64,000 nucleotides of DNA from Collimonas arenae (GCF_001584165.1 NZ_CP013233.1:2798620-2862619), one strand, 5' to 3'; shown: positions 17,864 to 29,044, counted from the first letter of the stretch. Translations and numbers: made by a program. Notes: generated by a model not told the origin, from the sequence alone.

Positions 17864-18919
17864 TCAGGCAAGAAACTGGTCGAGGTCAAAATTGGGATGC
17901 AGCGTGTTGCCGGTAAATTTCTCTGCCAACCAGATGTCAGCGCGCTGGCGGCCGGCATCGCGCAATGCATGGATGAACGACGCTTTGGTGTTGAGTTTGC
18001 TGGCGACGCTCAGTTGGCTCATCAACGCGTCCGAATCGATCACGTGGATTGCCAATTCCTTGAGGCGCTCGTGCATCTTGCCGCGCGCCTGCGGATCGGC
18101 TTCCGTTTCACGCTTGGCCAGCGCCAGGCCGCCCAATTCGGTGAAGAAGGTGGAGCTGAAACTGATTTCACTCAGCCGCTGGCCGATTTCGTCAGTGCTG
18201 GTCGGCGTCAATGGCCGCCGGAACGGGTGCAACAGCACCGCCACCACATCGGGTGAGGTACACAAATGCAGCAATGGAAATATTGGCGGATTGGCGGTCA
18301 GTCCGCCGTCCCAATACGCCTCGCCGTCGATCTCCACGGCATGATGCATCGATGGCAGGCAAGCCGATGCCAGCAGCGCATCCTGCGTCAGATCGTCGTT
18401 GCGGAAAATACGCAGCCGGCCGGTGCTCACTTGCGTTGCCGCGATGAACAGCTTGACCTTGCCCTCGCTGCGCAGGCGTTCGAAATCGATCTGTTTGCCA
18501 AGGATGTCGCGCAGCGGATTCAGATCAAAGGGATTGAGCTGGTATGGAGAAAACATGCGTGTTACCGAGAACATGTGTTTCAGCAAAGCCGAGGAAGTCG
18601 CCTGCGAAGCGATGCCAGCCTCACTCAGCGCCTCCGGCCGCATGAAACTGTAAAGATCCTTGGTGCTGACGCTATCCCAGAAATCAGCCAGGGCCTGGCG
18701 CGCACCGTCACGGCCGCCGATTGCCAGACCGTAGCTCATCGCCACCGCATTCATCGCGCCGGCGCTGGCGCCGCTGATGCCCTCGATATCGATGCGCGGA
18801 TCTTCCAGCAAGCGATCCAGCGCACCCCAGGTGAACGCGCCGTGGGATCCCCCACCCTGCAACGCCAACGTCACTGTCTTGTTTTGCATGCCAGCCATCC
18901 CCGGTAAATTAGTCATCAT
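17864..18919 (-). CDS. patatin-like phospholipase
   Basis: 351 residues. The glycine-rich oxyanion loop LALQGGGSHGAFTWG, the nucleophile motif GASAG with its serine near residue 52, and the catalytic aspartate in DGGLTANPP form the patatin Ser-Asp dyad. There is no signal peptide. Bacterial patatins of this kind hydrolyse lipids or phospholipids; whether it acts inside the cell or is exported is unknown. The start may be 18919 or the Met at residue 11. A 298-base gene-free stretch separates it from the chemoreceptor gene. Confidence 0.88.
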   Translation of the reverse strand: MMTNLPGMAGMQNKTVTLALQGGGSHGAFTWGALDRLLEDPRIDIEGISGASAGAMNAVAMSYGLAIGGRDGARQALADFWDSVSTKDLYSFMRPEALSEAGIASQATSSALLKHMFSVTRMFSPYQLNPFDLNPLRDILGKQIDFERLRSEGKVKLFIAATQVSTGRLRIFRNDDLTQDALLASACLPSMHHAVEIDGEAYWDGGLTANPPIFPLLHLCTSPDVVAVLLHPFRRPLTPTSTDEIGQRLSEISFSSTFFTELGGLALAKRETEADPQARGKMHERLKELAIHVIDSDALMSQLSVASKLNTKASFIHALRDAGRQRADIWLAEKFTGNTLHPNFDLDQFLA

Positions 18920-19217
18920 TGCATGAAGCCCTGCCAGCGGCGTCGTCTTTTTGCAAACAGACCATTGTTAAATGAACTGGCCTATCCAGAGCCGCCTCTA
19001 ATTTACCAATCTTTCGGGAAGTGCGTTTTCTTAAAATCGATTATCCGGCCGCCACGTTCACACAGGAAATACATTTTGCCGAGCAACTGATCAAAATGGG
19101 GAAACGGCGCCACCTCATGCGCCGCTTATGCCCGCTTATGCACCGTTTCCACCAGCTGCCGCTCCAAGACGGGGCATCAATCCAGGATCTGTATGCGCAA
19201 GATGCCTCTTGCCGCCA

Positions 19218-21212
19218 TTAAAACTGTGTCCAGTCGTCGCCTGCTGTCGATCCGCCGTTGGCAATTTTCATTGTCGTCGACGTCTCGGCGGCCTGCTGCA
19301 TCTCACTCCCTGCAGCCTTGAGCGAAGGCCTGGCGCCTGCTTTCTCCGAAGCCGCTGGCTTGACCACATGCAGCTGCGAAACCGCCGACGACTTGATCGC
19401 AGCAACTGGCGCTGCAGCCGTGTCCAGCTTGAATACGGCGACGATTTGCGATAAATCACCCGCCTGTTCCTGCAGCGATTCAGCAGCCGCAGCCGCCTGC
19501 TCCACCAGCGCCGCATTTTGCTGGGTGACCTGATCCATCTGCGTGATCGCCTGGTTGATTTGCTCGATGCCGGAAGTCTGTTCCTGGCTGGCGGCAGAGA
19601 TTTCCGCCATGATATCGGTCACACGCCGGACACTATCAACGATCTGATCCATCGTCGCACCGGCGTCGCCAACCAGCTTGCTGCCAGTCTCGACCTGGGC
19701 AACCGAATCGCTGATCAGGCCTTTGATTTCCTTGGCAGCAGTGGCACTGCGCTGCGCCAGGTTGCGCACTTCGCTGGCAACCACGGCGAAGCCACGGCCC
19801 TGCTCGCCGGCGCGGGCCGCCTCAACGGCGGCATTCAAGGCCAGGATATTGGTTTGAAAGGCGATGCCATCGATAACACCGATGATGTCGACAATCTTTT
19901 TTGACGAGCCGCTGATCGAGCCCATGGTCGCCACCACTTGCGACACCACAGCACCGCCTTGCGTTGCCACCGCCGCCGCCGACTCGGCCAACTGGTTAGC
20001 TTGGCGTGCATTGTCTGCGCTTTGTTTGACGGTACCGGTAATCTGCTCCATTGAAGCCGCAGTCTCCTCCAGCGAGCTGGCTTGCTGCTCGGTACGTGCG
20101 GAAAGATTCAGGTTGCCGGCTGCAATCTCACGCGACGCCACGTTGACCGATTCGCTGGTGTGGCGGATGCGGCCAAGGATATTGGCCATCTTGTCGACAA
20201 ACAGATTGAAGGCGGTGGCAATCTGAGACAACTCGTCGACGCCGTGCGCATCGAGACGGCGTGTCAAATCACCATCGCCCGAGGCAATTTCCTGCATCGC
20301 ATTGCGGATCAGTTCCAGGCGCCGCAATGAGTGAGTCAGCAGCAATGTCAAAGCCAGCGCCGCCAGCAGGATGATCATCAAGGACGTCACCGCCGAGGTC
20401 GTGAGCATGCTGGACAGCGCCTTGGTCGCATCGGCGCGATCCAGCACAATTGCCAGCATCCAGTCTGTGCCCTCGATCCTGGTCACGAACAGCATGCCGT
20501 CGCGATCGTTCAAATGCACATCCAGACTCCCCTTGGATTGCTCGACTTCAGCCAATTTGGCTGCCGACAGCGACGGCGCCAGTTCCGATACCGGCTTCAG
20601 GCTCAATGCCGGGTTGGGATGCGTGATGAGGTTGCCGCTGCCATCCACGAGGAATGCAAAACTGTTCGGCGTCGGCTTGACCGAATTGACGGTTTTGACA
20701 ACCGATTCCAGCATGACATCCGCACCGAGAACTGCCTTGACGTCATTTTTTGCGCTGACCGGCTCTGCAAAGGTGATCACCAGTTTGCCGGTAGTGGCGT
20801 CGATATATGGAGACGTCAGCACTGGCACACCGGCCTGGCGGGCCTTGATGAACCACGGCCTGGCGGTAGGATCGTAGCCGGCCGGCAGTTCATGCAAAAA
20901 CAGGATCCGTTTATCCGAATAACCGATATATGCATCGTCGAAGCCGCCGGCCTTTTGCGCCGCCCGAATCGCAGGCAGCGCGTCGGACGCATTCACTGCC
21001 AGGCTCATGGATGAAACTATTGTTCTCTTTTCATGCACCCATTCGGCAATTTCGGCGGATTGACTGGCCGCCAACTGCAGCGTTTGCTGATTGACGGATT
21101 CCAGCGTGTGGGTGCGGGTAGTGATGAAATTGGCAAACACCACTGTCAACATGGAAAGCACCACGATAGACAGGCAAATGGCGATGAGCCGGATGCGAAG
21201 CGAGGAAAACAT
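19218..21212 (-). CDS. methyl-accepting chemotaxis protein with dCache sensor
   Basis: 664 residues. An N-terminal membrane helix (about 8-28), a periplasmic dCache-type sensor (about 35-275, with [19 protein letters not shown] and the ligand-site-like [11 protein letters not shown]), a second membrane helix (about 278-300), HAMP, then the signalling hairpin with the tip [20 protein letters not shown]. It ends DWTQF, a WxxF pentapeptide of the type that tethers CheR and CheB. dCache receptors often sense amino acids or organic acids; the ligand is not deducible. Transcribed alone. Confidence 0.93.
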   Translation of the reverse strand: MFSSLRIRLIAICLSIVVLSMLTVVFANFITTRTHTLESVNQQTLQLAASQSAEIAEWVHEKRTIVSSMSLAVNASDALPAIRAAQKAGGFDDAYIGYSDKRILFLHELPAGYDPTARPWFIKARQAGVPVLTSPYIDATTGKLVITFAEPVSAKNDVKAVLGADVMLESVVKTVNSVKPTPNSFAFLVDGSGNLITHPNPALSLKPVSELAPSLSAAKLAEVEQSKGSLDVHLNDRDGMLFVTRIEGTDWMLAIVLDRADATKALSSMLTTSAVTSLMIILLAALALTLLLTHSLRRLELIRNAMQEIASGDGDLTRRLDAHGVDELSQIATAFNLFVDKMANILGRIRHTSESVNVASREIAAGNLNLSARTEQQASSLEETAASMEQITGTVKQSADNARQANQLAESAAAVATQGGAVVSQVVATMGSISGSSKKIVDIIGVIDGIAFQTNILALNAAVEAARAGEQGRGFAVVASEVRNLAQRSATAAKEIKGLISDSVAQVETGSKLVGDAGATMDQIVDSVRRVTDIMAEISAASQEQTSGIEQINQAITQMDQVTQQNAALVEQAAAAAESLQEQAGDLSQIVAVFKLDTAAAPVAAIKSSAVSQLHVVKPAASEKAGARPSLKAAGSEMQQAAETSTTMKIANGGSTAGDDWTQF

Positions 21213-21515
21213 GACTGAACGGTCCTTTGGATTGATCTGTGCGACATCAACCTGCCCTCCGACAACATGTTGACGAGATGAGACCGGCCGTGCTTGCTGA
21301 TGCGCTGGTTTGAATACGCGATTTGACCGCTGTGCCTACAATAGCCAGTGCCTTTTTTTTGTGCAAGGCTATCGCGATCGCGTAGAAGCGATCACTCGAA
21401 AAGACGACTGTTCAGGCCGCATCTCAAGCGATCAAAAAAATCCATTGGATGCCTGCGTCACGCTATTCGGTGGCCGCGGGTGGCCGCGGGTGGCGGCGAT
21501 ACCGACGACGACGCG
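21213..21515. other. gene-free interval with a short GC tandem repeat
   Basis: About 300 bases between two minus-strand genes. TGGCCGCGGG is repeated in tandem at 21471-21490, with a partial third copy after it. No gene is supported here; overlapping ORFs are not protein-like. Confidence 0.4.
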
Positions 21516-22325
21516 TCAATCCCAATGCGGAGCCAGGCCATCCGGATTGGCGAGTCGCTCGTTACGCTCAAGAGTGGCGATCTCGGTCATGTCTTCCGCA
21601 GTCAGCGCAATCGCTCGCACATCCATGTTGCTCTCCAGGTTGACGCGCCTGGTCGACGATGGGATCACAGCAAAACCTTGCTGTAGCGACCATGCCAGCG
21701 CAACCTGGGCCGGATTGACGTTGTGGCGTTCAGCGATACGCGCCAGCACAGGCTCTTGCATCACCTTGCCGTAGGCCAGCGGCATGTACGCAGTGATGTG
21801 AATGCCAAGGTTGCGGGCAAACTCGACCACTTTGCGGTTCTGCAGGAAAGGATGGATCTCGACCTGCTGGGTAGCAATCTCGGTCGCGCCGATTGTCGCC
21901 ACAGCCCGCTGCAATTGCGCATTGGTGAAATTGGACACGCCGATTGCCTTGGTCAATCCGGCTGCCTTGGCCTCCGCCAAAGCAGCCATGTATTCCTCGA
22001 CTGCCACCGCGTCGTTTGGCGAGGGCCAGTGAATCAAGGTCAGGTCAAGCTGCTCGAGACGCAGCTTGCGCAGGCTTTCCTTCAGGCTCGGCAGCAGCTT
22101 GTCGCGCGCCAGGTTGTCGATCCAGATCTTGGTTGTAACGAATAATTCATCGCGCGCGACGCCGCTGTCGGCCATGGCCTGCCCGACCTCGACTTCATTG
22201 CCGTAGATTTGCGCGGTGTCGATATGGCGATAGCCGACCTCGATGCCGTTGCGCACCGAGTCGATGACGACCTGGCCTTGTAAACGGAAAGTGCCGAGGC
22301 CGATTTGGGGAATGGTGATGCTCAT
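21516..22325 (-). CDS. dkgB: aldo/keto reductase, DkgB-like
   Basis: 269 residues from the ATG at 22325, supported by AAAGGACA upstream; the longer frame adds a non-homologous leader. Seen: [10 protein letters not shown], the catalytic aspartate/tyrosine region [14 protein letters not shown], the lysine in [10 protein letters not shown], the histidine in LIHWPSP, and the NADPH-binding tail [14 protein letters not shown]. DkgB-type enzymes reduce 2,5-diketo-D-gluconate and methylglyoxal using NADPH. The first signature is intact. Transcribed alone, divergent from the siderophore receptor. Confidence 0.88.
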   Translation of the reverse strand: MSITIPQIGLGTFRLQGQVVIDSVRNGIEVGYRHIDTAQIYGNEVEVGQAMADSGVARDELFVTTKIWIDNLARDKLLPSLKESLRKLRLEQLDLTLIHWPSPNDAVAVEEYMAALAEAKAAGLTKAIGVSNFTNAQLQRAVATIGATEIATQQVEIHPFLQNRKVVEFARNLGIHITAYMPLAYGKVMQEPVLARIAERHNVNPAQVALAWSLQQGFAVIPSSTRRVNLESNMDVRAIALTAEDMTEIATLERNERLANPDGLAPHWD

Positions 22326-22650
22326 GATTGTCCTTTGCATGAAGTGAAAGAGGCCGGCTTGGCAGCGCCAATGAGCCGATGGCCACACTGTGCACGCATT
22401 ATTTGTTGCGAAAAACATCCCCAACATCAAATGTTATTTGACCTGACGGCAACAATAATGACGAAAATGCAATCTACGACCAGTCGGAACCGCCTGCCCC
22501 ATCACCCACCCTTGAATGGCTTACCCATCTCGATTTCACAAACGCATTCGGCTGCAATCTCCAATAGTTAAAAGCCGCTGCAATAATTTTGAGTGTTGTA
22601 ATTTATTGTTTTTCACAATTGCCAGCTATTTGTTTTACATGGTTTTCCTC

Positions 22651-22694
22651 TATAATTGCCGACACAAAACAAACTCAAATGAGAATTGATTACA
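22651..22694 (+). promoter_or_regulatory. promoter and Fur-box-like site for the siderophore receptor
   Basis: TATAAT at 22651-22656 is the only good -10 in the 480-base gap; the -35 is weak (TTGTTT 22630-22635). Just downstream, TGAGAATTGATTACA (22680-22694) matches six of seven bases in the left half of the 7-1-7 Fur consensus and about three in the right half. Position and target gene make iron repression by Fur plausible. The rest of 22326-22806 is AT-rich and holds no gene. Confidence 0.5.
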
Positions 22695-22806
22695 TAATCA
22701 CTCTTATTTACAAACAAACATTCCAGCCAGCAAAACGGTCCACTTCCGTACTAGCCAGCCAAATTTCTGCTGCTTCGTAGAAGCCAACCCTTTTGCCCAT
22801 AAAAAA

Positions 22807-25041
22807 ATGAACCGTCTCAACCCGATTGCCGCCGCTCTGGTGGCAGTGTTTGCCAGCCCTTTACCGTTGCTCGCTCAGCAAGCCCCCACACCAAAAACCG
22901 ATACTGCCCCTGCGGTTCTGCAGGAAGTGACCGTGCAAGGCGCTCGCGGCGATTTCAACGCCAACAGCAGCGCCCTCAACAAATTGTCGGCCGACCTGCA
23001 TGATGTGCCGCAATCGGTAGTGGTGGTCAACAAGGCGCTGATGCAATCGCAAGGCGCCAGCTCGCTGGCAGACGCGTTGCGCAATGTGGCGGGCATCACG
23101 CTCGGCGGCGCGGAAGGCGGCCAGATCGGCAACAACATCAACCTGAACGGCTTCTCTGCGCGCACCGACATTTACCTGGACGGCTTCCGCGACCGCGGCC
23201 AATACTATCGCGACACCTTTGCGCTGGAGCAGGTCGAAGTATTGATGGGCCCATCGTCGATGCTGTTCGGCCGCGGTTCGACCGGCGGTGTCATCAACCA
23301 GGTGACCAAGAAAGCCAACTTGAAGGAATCGACCGAAGTCTCGGCATCGGCCACCACCAATGGCCTGGTGCGCACCACTGCCGACTACAATCATCCGCTG
23401 TCGGACACGTCGGCATTCCGCCTTTCTGCCATGGCGCAGAACGGCAAGGCCAGCACCCGCGACCAGACCGATGTGCAGGACTTCGGCCTGGCCGGCTCCT
23501 ACGTAATGGGCATCGGCACCCCGACCGAAATCACCTTGTCGGCGCTGATCCAGCACAACCATGACATGCCCGATTATGGCGTGCCGCCGCTCAACGGCCA
23601 TCCCGTCACGGTCGACCGTAATACCGCCTACGGCCTCAACAGCGACCATACCAACCAGGATGTGGCAGCACTGAGCGCCATCGTCAGCCACAAGATTTCA
23701 CCCGATGTCGTGTTGCGCAATCAGACCCAGTTCAACTACGTGCGCACCAGCGCGGTAGAAACCGCGCCCAACACCATCGGTACAGTTTCCGCAAACGGCT
23801 TTACGCCGCTGCCGGTATCCGCTGTCAGCTCCCTTCCGCTGAGCAGCCTGTATGTGCGCGGCCAGAGCCATGACCGCGACATCCGCGATTATTCGATCTT
23901 CAACCAGACCGAACTGTCGGCCAAACTCAATACCGGCAGCATCAAGCATGACGTGCTGGTCGGCGTGGAACTCGGTCACGACGGTTACGACAACCAGGGT
24001 TACTACCGTAACGGCAGTTGCAACGGCGTAGCGCTGAATGCGCCTTCGACTGTGGCCGGCTATAACGACTGCGTACCGCTGGTCAATCCAGGCTACAGCG
24101 CTGCCGGCAGCAATGTCGCCAGCCAGCCAGGCAACCGTGCCGGCGGCTCCGCCAATACCATCGCCACCTATGTCAACGACACCATGACGCTGGCGCCAGA
24201 ATTCAAGCTGGTCGGCGGCCTGCGCTACGATCGCTACATTGCCAGCATCACCAACTCGCTGAACGCGACCAACGCGCCGGCAGCGGCCAAGAACACGACC
24301 CTGCCCTATGCGCAACAAACCGTTAATTTCACCAGCGTCCGCCTTGGCGGCATCTGGGAGCCGAGCGCCGAGCAATCCTATTACCTGTCTTACGGTACCT
24401 CGTTCAACCCGTCGTTGGAACAATTGACCGGCACTACCGGCCAGCAAAACCTCGATCCGGAAAAGAACCGCTCCTACGAGCTGGGTGGCAAGTGGGACCT
24501 GGCCAACGGCAACCTGTCGCTCAATTCAGCGATCTTCCAGATCAAAAAGGACAACGCCCGCAGCCTGATCGCTACCGGCGTGTATGAACTGGATGGCACG
24601 GTGCGCGTCAACGGCGCCCGCGCCGGCGCTACCGGACGCATCACCAAAGACTGGCAGATCGCGCTCGGCTACACCTACCTGGACGCCAAAATCATCCAGG
24701 CATCCGCACTCGACGGCACGCTCGGCAAAGTCCCGGCCAACACACCGAAGAACACGCTGACCTCATGGACCACCTACAAGCTGGCGCCGCACTGGGAAAT
24801 CGGCGGCGGCGCGACCTACATGTCGGAGCGCTACGCTAGCAACACCAACGTGGTGCAGGTCGGCGGCTATACACGCTGGGATGCGACGGTGGCATACACA
24901 CAACCAAAGTACGATATCCGTTTGAATTTGTTCAACCTGACCAACAAGATGTATTACGATGCGTTGATTCCATCCGACGGCGGACGCGCGGTGCCTGGCA
25001 CCGGACGTACAGCGCTGCTGTCGGTCAACTATCGTATGTAA
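22807..25041 (+). CDS. TonB-dependent catecholate siderophore receptor, Fiu-like
   Basis: 744 residues. A signal peptide ending near LPLLAQQ, a short TonB-box-like segment LQEVTVQGA, a plug domain (about 55-165, with DVPQSVVVVNK, NINLNGF and the plug end VEVLMGPSSMLFGRGSTGGVI), then a 22-strand barrel ending with LFNLTNKMYYD and the terminal aromatic-type YRM. It imports iron-siderophore complexes using TonB energy. The PKHD hydroxylase gene directly after it (23 bases) matches the fiu-ybiX (piuA-piuC) pairing. Likely Fur-controlled. Confidence 0.92.
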   Translation: MNRLNPIAAALVAVFASPLPLLAQQAPTPKTDTAPAVLQEVTVQGARGDFNANSSALNKLSADLHDVPQSVVVVNKALMQSQGASSLADALRNVAGITLGGAEGGQIGNNINLNGFSARTDIYLDGFRDRGQYYRDTFALEQVEVLMGPSSMLFGRGSTGGVINQVTKKANLKESTEVSASATTNGLVRTTADYNHPLSDTSAFRLSAMAQNGKASTRDQTDVQDFGLAGSYVMGIGTPTEITLSALIQHNHDMPDYGVPPLNGHPVTVDRNTAYGLNSDHTNQDVAALSAIVSHKISPDVVLRNQTQFNYVRTSAVETAPNTIGTVSANGFTPLPVSAVSSLPLSSLYVRGQSHDRDIRDYSIFNQTELSAKLNTGSIKHDVLVGVELGHDGYDNQGYYRNGSCNGVALNAPSTVAGYNDCVPLVNPGYSAAGSNVASQPGNRAGGSANTIATYVNDTMTLAPEFKLVGGLRYDRYIASITNSLNATNAPAAAKNTTLPYAQQTVNFTSVRLGGIWEPSAEQSYYLSYGTSFNPSLEQLTGTTGQQNLDPEKNRSYELGGKWDLANGNLSLNSAIFQIKKDNARSLIATGVYELDGTVRVNGARAGATGRITKDWQIALGYTYLDAKIIQASALDGTLGKVPANTPKNTLTSWTTYKLAPHWEIGGGATYMSERYASNTNVVQVGGYTRWDATVAYTQPKYDIRLNLFNLTNKMYYDALIPSDGGRAVPGTGRTALLSVNYRM

Positions 25042-25064
25042 TTGAAGAAACGGAAGAAGCGTTC

Positions 25065-25750
25065 ATGCTGATTGCCATTCCCAAGGTACTCGATGTACAG
25101 CAGCTAGCCGCTGTGCGCCAGTTGCTCGACCACGCCGATGCGGCGTGGGTCGACGGCCGCGTCACGGCCGGGTACCAGGGAGCGGCAGTCAAGTTCAATC
25201 AGCAGATCGATGAACGTTCCGAAGTGGCGCTGCAATGCCAGCAAATCATCCTGCAGGCATTGGAACGCCACCCGCGCTTTATCAGCGCCGCATTACCAAA
25301 TACCGTCTATCCGCCGATGTTCAACCGCTATGGCGAGGGCATGACCTTTGGCGCCCATGTCGACGGCAGCGTGCGGATTGATCCACATAGCGGCCGCAAG
25401 CTGCGCACCGATATCTCGGCCACCTTGTTCCTGTCAGATCCGGATTCGTATGACGGCGGCGAACTGCAAATCGACGACACCTACGGCATGCACTCAGTCA
25501 AATTACAGGCCGGCGATATGGTGCTGTACCCCGCCACCAGCCTGCATCAGGTCACGCCGATCACGCGCGGGTACGTACCGCCTGCTTTTTCTGGGTACAA
25601 AGCCTGGTGCGCGACGACGCCCAGCGCAGCATGCTGTTCGACATGGACAATGCAATCCAGAAACTGAATCAGACCAATGCCGATGAACAGGCGCGCCGCA
25701 CCTTGATCGGCTGCTATCACAACCTGATGCGGCAATGGAGCGACACCTGA
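25065..25750 (+). CDS. piuC: PKHD-type Fe(II)/2-oxoglutarate hydroxylase, frameshifted in this sequence
   Basis: The 2OG-Fe(II) dioxygenase core shows the HxD iron motif in [25 protein letters not shown], and the second histidine in [12 protein letters not shown]. The frame then breaks. Adding one G at 25568-25570 (GGG to GGGG) restores [19 protein letters not shown] and runs to a TGA at 25748, giving 228 residues, the PiuC/YbiX length. These enzymes accompany Fiu-type receptors and are expected to modify siderophores or their uptake; the substrate is not settled. Translated just after the receptor. Confidence 0.88.
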
Positions 25751-25792
25751 ATTGGTGTGCTAGTCATTGATACGTTATCGTGACGGTCGCCA

Positions 25793-26230
25793 TCAAGCAT
25801 TCGCCAGCAGTTTTTGCAGCAACCTCTTCAACTCACTGATTTCATCTTGTGCAAACCCGGCAAGGAATCGCCGTATGACTTGCGCGACACATTCAGTCAA
25901 TTTCGGGTACATCCGCAAACCCGCCTCGGTAAGCTCAAGCATTACTGAACGACGGTTATCCAAAGGCCGCAAGCGCGTCACCAGCCCCTTCCGTTCCAGT
26001 CGATCAATCATGCGCGTCATGGCGCCTGGATCGTAAGACAGCGTCTTGCACAGCGCAGCCATCGATTCCGATCGAGAACCGGCCAGCTTGACGATGATGA
26101 CGTACTGCGCCGCTGTCATATCCAGCGGCTGCAGTTCCTGATCCAGCGCCGCCAGAATCGCGGCGCGCACCTGCCCTATCAGAGAATCGAGCGTATCGAG
26201 AGCTGCCGCATCGTGCTTGCTTGCCACCAT
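25793..26230 (-). CDS. MarR-family transcriptional regulator
   Basis: 145 residues forming a winged-helix dimer: the recognition region SMAALCKTLSYDPGAMTRMIDRLERKG and wing TRLRPLDNRRSVMLELTEAG are typical MarR. It is the last gene of the efflux operon, 12 bases after emrB, so it probably provides feedback on the pump or senses its substrates, as EmrR does for emrAB. The divergent tetR is a second candidate regulator. Confidence 0.9.
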   Translation of the reverse strand: MVASKHDAAALDTLDSLIGQVRAAILAALDQELQPLDMTAAQYVIIVKLAGSRSESMAALCKTLSYDPGAMTRMIDRLERKGLVTRLRPLDNRRSVMLELTEAGLRMYPKLTECVAQVIRRFLAGFAQDEISELKRLLQKLLANA

Positions 26231-26242
26231 GGTTGAGCAGCG

Positions 26243-27779
26243 TCAATGCGCTGCCGAGGTATCCGCCACGCGTTTCGGCTTGGGCGCGAACCAGACTGCC
26301 GTCGCCGCCAGCAGGAACGAGAATGCCGCCACCGTGAAGATATGATTGGTCGACAGCATGATGCTTTGCGACTGCAAGGTCTGTTCGATGCTGACCCTGG
26401 CCTGATCCGCGCTGAATCCCGACTGCACCAGCGCGCTGCTGGCATCGCCGTTCTTGTCGACCAGGCCCGCCAGTTCCGCATGATAGTAGATCGCCTTGTT
26501 TTCCCAACTGGTATTGACCAGCGACGTTGCGATGGCGCCAGACATGGTGCGGCAAAAACTCATCAAGCCCGCGGCCGATGCAGTTTCCGACAGGTTCACG
26601 CTACTCAGCGCAAGCCCCGTCAACGGCACAAAGAACAACGGCAATCCGATCCCTTGCAACAGCAACGGCCAACCAATCTGGAAGGTGGTCATGTCGGTAC
26701 TGTTGAAACTGCGCAGCAAAGTCACGGCGCCCAACCACATCACACCGAGGCACACCAATTTGCGCGGATCAACCTTGGTCGACAGCTTGGCGACGAATGG
26801 CGCAGTAATTACCGCCAGGATGCCGCTCAACGCGGTGGTCTGTCCGGAGTGCGTCGCGGTATATCCCATATAGCCCTGCAGCCACAACGGCGTCAGCACG
26901 GTGGCGCCGAAGAAGGCGCCAAATGCCAGGCAGATGGTGATCACACTGGCGGAAAATCCGCGATGCCGGAAGACGCGCAAGTCGACCACGGGATTACGCT
27001 CAGTCAGTTCCCAGATCATGAACGCCAGGAAGCCGACGATGGCGACCAACGCCAGGGTCACGATTTCGGTCGATGCGAACCAATCCTTTTCCTTGCCCTG
27101 GTCCAGCATCAGCTGCAGCGCGGCGACCCAGACGATCATCAAGGCCAGCCCAACTTTATCGATCGGCAACTTCACCAATTTCGATTCGTAAGGCTTGAAC
27201 ATTTTCCAGCCGAGATAGCCGCACAGCAGCGCCACCGGTACGTTGATGTAGAAGATGTAGGGCCAGCTGTACTGATCGCACAGCACGCCACCAAGTATCG
27301 GACCGGCAATCGGCGCAATCAGGGTCGTCATCGCCCACAAGCCGACCGCCGTTGGCGCCTTCTCCTTCGGGAACACGCGCAGCAACAAAGTCTGTGACAG
27401 CGGGATCAGCGGCCGCCGGCCAGGCCTTGCAGGATACGGAATGCAATCAGCAGTCCCAGCGAGTTGGCCAGGCCGCACAATGCCGAGAACACGCCGAACA
27501 TGATCATCGAAGTGATGAACACCCGTACCGCGCCGAAGCGATTGGCGAGCCAGCCGGTCAGCGGCACCGTGATGGCTTCCGCCACCGCATACGAGGTGAT
27601 GACGTAGGTGCCTTGGCTGGATGAGGCGCCGAGCGCCCGGAAATGGTGGATACCGAAACGTTGGCAATGGTGGTATCGAGTACCGCAATGAAGTTGGCGG
27701 CAGCCAGCAACAGGCCGGCGCCGATCAGCTGCGCACCTGCCAGCGGCTTGATCGGCAGCGCTGATGAAGTGGAGGACAT
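26243..27779 (-). CDS. emrB: EmrB/QacA (DHA2) drug efflux permease, with two frameshifts in this sequence
   Basis: About 512 residues with 14 membrane segments once repaired. The start at 27779 gives MSSTSSALPIKPLAG, then helix 1 with NFIAVLDTTIANVS (the DHA2 motif). Two single-base losses break the N-terminal third: C at 27636-27638 and G at 27411-27412. Restoring them yields STISGALGASSSQGTYVITSY and GLAGGPLIPLSQTLLL, joining cleanly to the long frame. The C-terminal part is intact. It pumps drugs across the inner membrane by proton antiport, with EmrA and the outer membrane factor encoded upstream. Confidence 0.9.
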
Positions 27780-27807
27780 GATTTGTTTGCCTTATCGACG
27801 CTCTTGC

Positions 27808-29004
27808 TTACATGCCCGCAACTTGCATGCCCTTGTTGCTGCCGCCGCGCGTGTCAATCGATACTTCCATCGACAAGCCAACGCTCAGCGGCCGCTCAAT
27901 CAGTTCCTTGCGATCGATCGAAATCCGCACCGGCAGACGTTGCACCACCTTGATCCAGTTGCCGGTGGCATTTTGCGCGGGAATCATCGCAAATGCCGAG
28001 CCGGTGCCGCCGGCCAGACCAACCACGGTGCCGTGGTATTCCACCGAACCGCCATAAAGGTCGGCACTCATGGTGACCGGCTGTCCCAGCTGCACTTGCG
28101 TCAACTGTCCTTCCTTGAAATTGGCGTCAACGTGCAGCGAGTGTATCGGCACGACTGACAGCAAGGCCGTGCCGGCCTGCACGCGCTGGCCGACCTGAAC
28201 CTGGCGCCGCGCAATCACGCCGTCGACCGGTGCCCGCAACACGGTACGCTCCAGATCGAGCTTGGCCTGATCGCGTTTGGCGCGTGCCAGTTCCACTTCG
28301 GGATTGGTGTCGACCGTGGTGTTGGCAGTCAGCACCGTGCTGGCCTGTTGCGCGCCGATTGCCACCTGGCGGTTGCTGCTGGCCTGTACCTGGCCGGCCT
28401 CGGCCACTTTCAGGTTGGCTTGCGCAGTCAGCAACGCAGTACGCGCGTTGGTCAGTTCTTCGCCGGAGACCGATCCTGATTTGGCAAGCGCTTCACGGCG
28501 ACGCAAATCCAGTTCGGCGCGCTGCAGGTCCGCCTGCGCCGACAATGTCTGCGCCGCTGCACGTTTCTGTTCGGCTTCGCGCGCCAGCACCTGAGCGGTC
28601 ATGCCATGATCATTGGCAAAATAGCCCTGCACCCGGCGCTGGGCCCGATCCAGGTCCGCCTCGGCTTGCAGCAACGCCAGTTTGGCATCGCTGTTGTCGA
28701 TCTCGACCAGGACATCGCCCTGTTTCACGTATTGGGTGTCGACCACCTTGACGTCGGCGACGATGCCATTGACGGCCGGCGTGATCTGGAAAATCTCGGC
28801 TGCGGTGTACGCGTTATCGGTACTGACAAAACGCGAGCCAATGAAGTGCCAGTACGCGCCGTAAGAGATGGCGGCAATCAAGATGACGCCGCCAAGAATG
28901 GCGAACAGCTTCTTGCGTTTTTGGTTATTTTCTTTCGCCTCTGCAGCACCGGCTGCTTCTGTGGATGCGAGTTCGTCGATAGCTTGAGAATCGGAATGAG
29001 ACAT
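27808..29004 (-). CDS. emrA: EmrA-like membrane fusion protein (HlyD family)
   Basis: 398 residues. An N-terminal cytoplasmic tail, one membrane helix (about 33-53, AILGGVILIAAISYGAYW), a lipoyl half-motif around VKQGDVLVEIDNSDAKLAL, a long alpha-helical hairpin, the second lipoyl half RAPVDGVIARRQVQVGQRV and a beta-barrel domain ending in LSVGLSMEVSIDT. It bridges the EmrB permease and the outer membrane channel across the periplasm. It sits between those two genes with gaps of 28 and 40 bases. Confidence 0.93.
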   Translation of the reverse strand: MSHSDSQAIDELASTEAAGAAEAKENNQKRKKLFAILGGVILIAAISYGAYWHFIGSRFVSTDNAYTAAEIFQITPAVNGIVADVKVVDTQYVKQGDVLVEIDNSDAKLALLQAEADLDRAQRRVQGYFANDHGMTAQVLAREAEQKRAAAQTLSAQADLQRAELDLRRREALAKSGSVSGEELTNARTALLTAQANLKVAEAGQVQASSNRQVAIGAQQASTVLTANTTVDTNPEVELARAKRDQAKLDLERTVLRAPVDGVIARRQVQVGQRVQAGTALLSVVPIHSLHVDANFKEGQLTQVQLGQPVTMSADLYGGSVEYHGTVVGLAGGTGSAFAMIPAQNATGNWIKVVQRLPVRISIDRKELIERPLSVGLSMEVSIDTRGGSNKGMQVAGM

Positions 29005-29044
29005 TTTCGTACCTGTTTATTGGATTTGAATCAATTTGATTCGA

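Noticed and set aside
22861..24447. Two long minus-strand ORFs inside the TonB receptor gene
   Set aside because: Both are shadows of the receptor frame, with no ribosome sites and no recognisable domains.
26246..27397. 383-codon plus-strand ORF opposite emrB
   Set aside because: Rich in His, Arg and Gln, as expected for the complement of a membrane protein gene; emrB is well supported.
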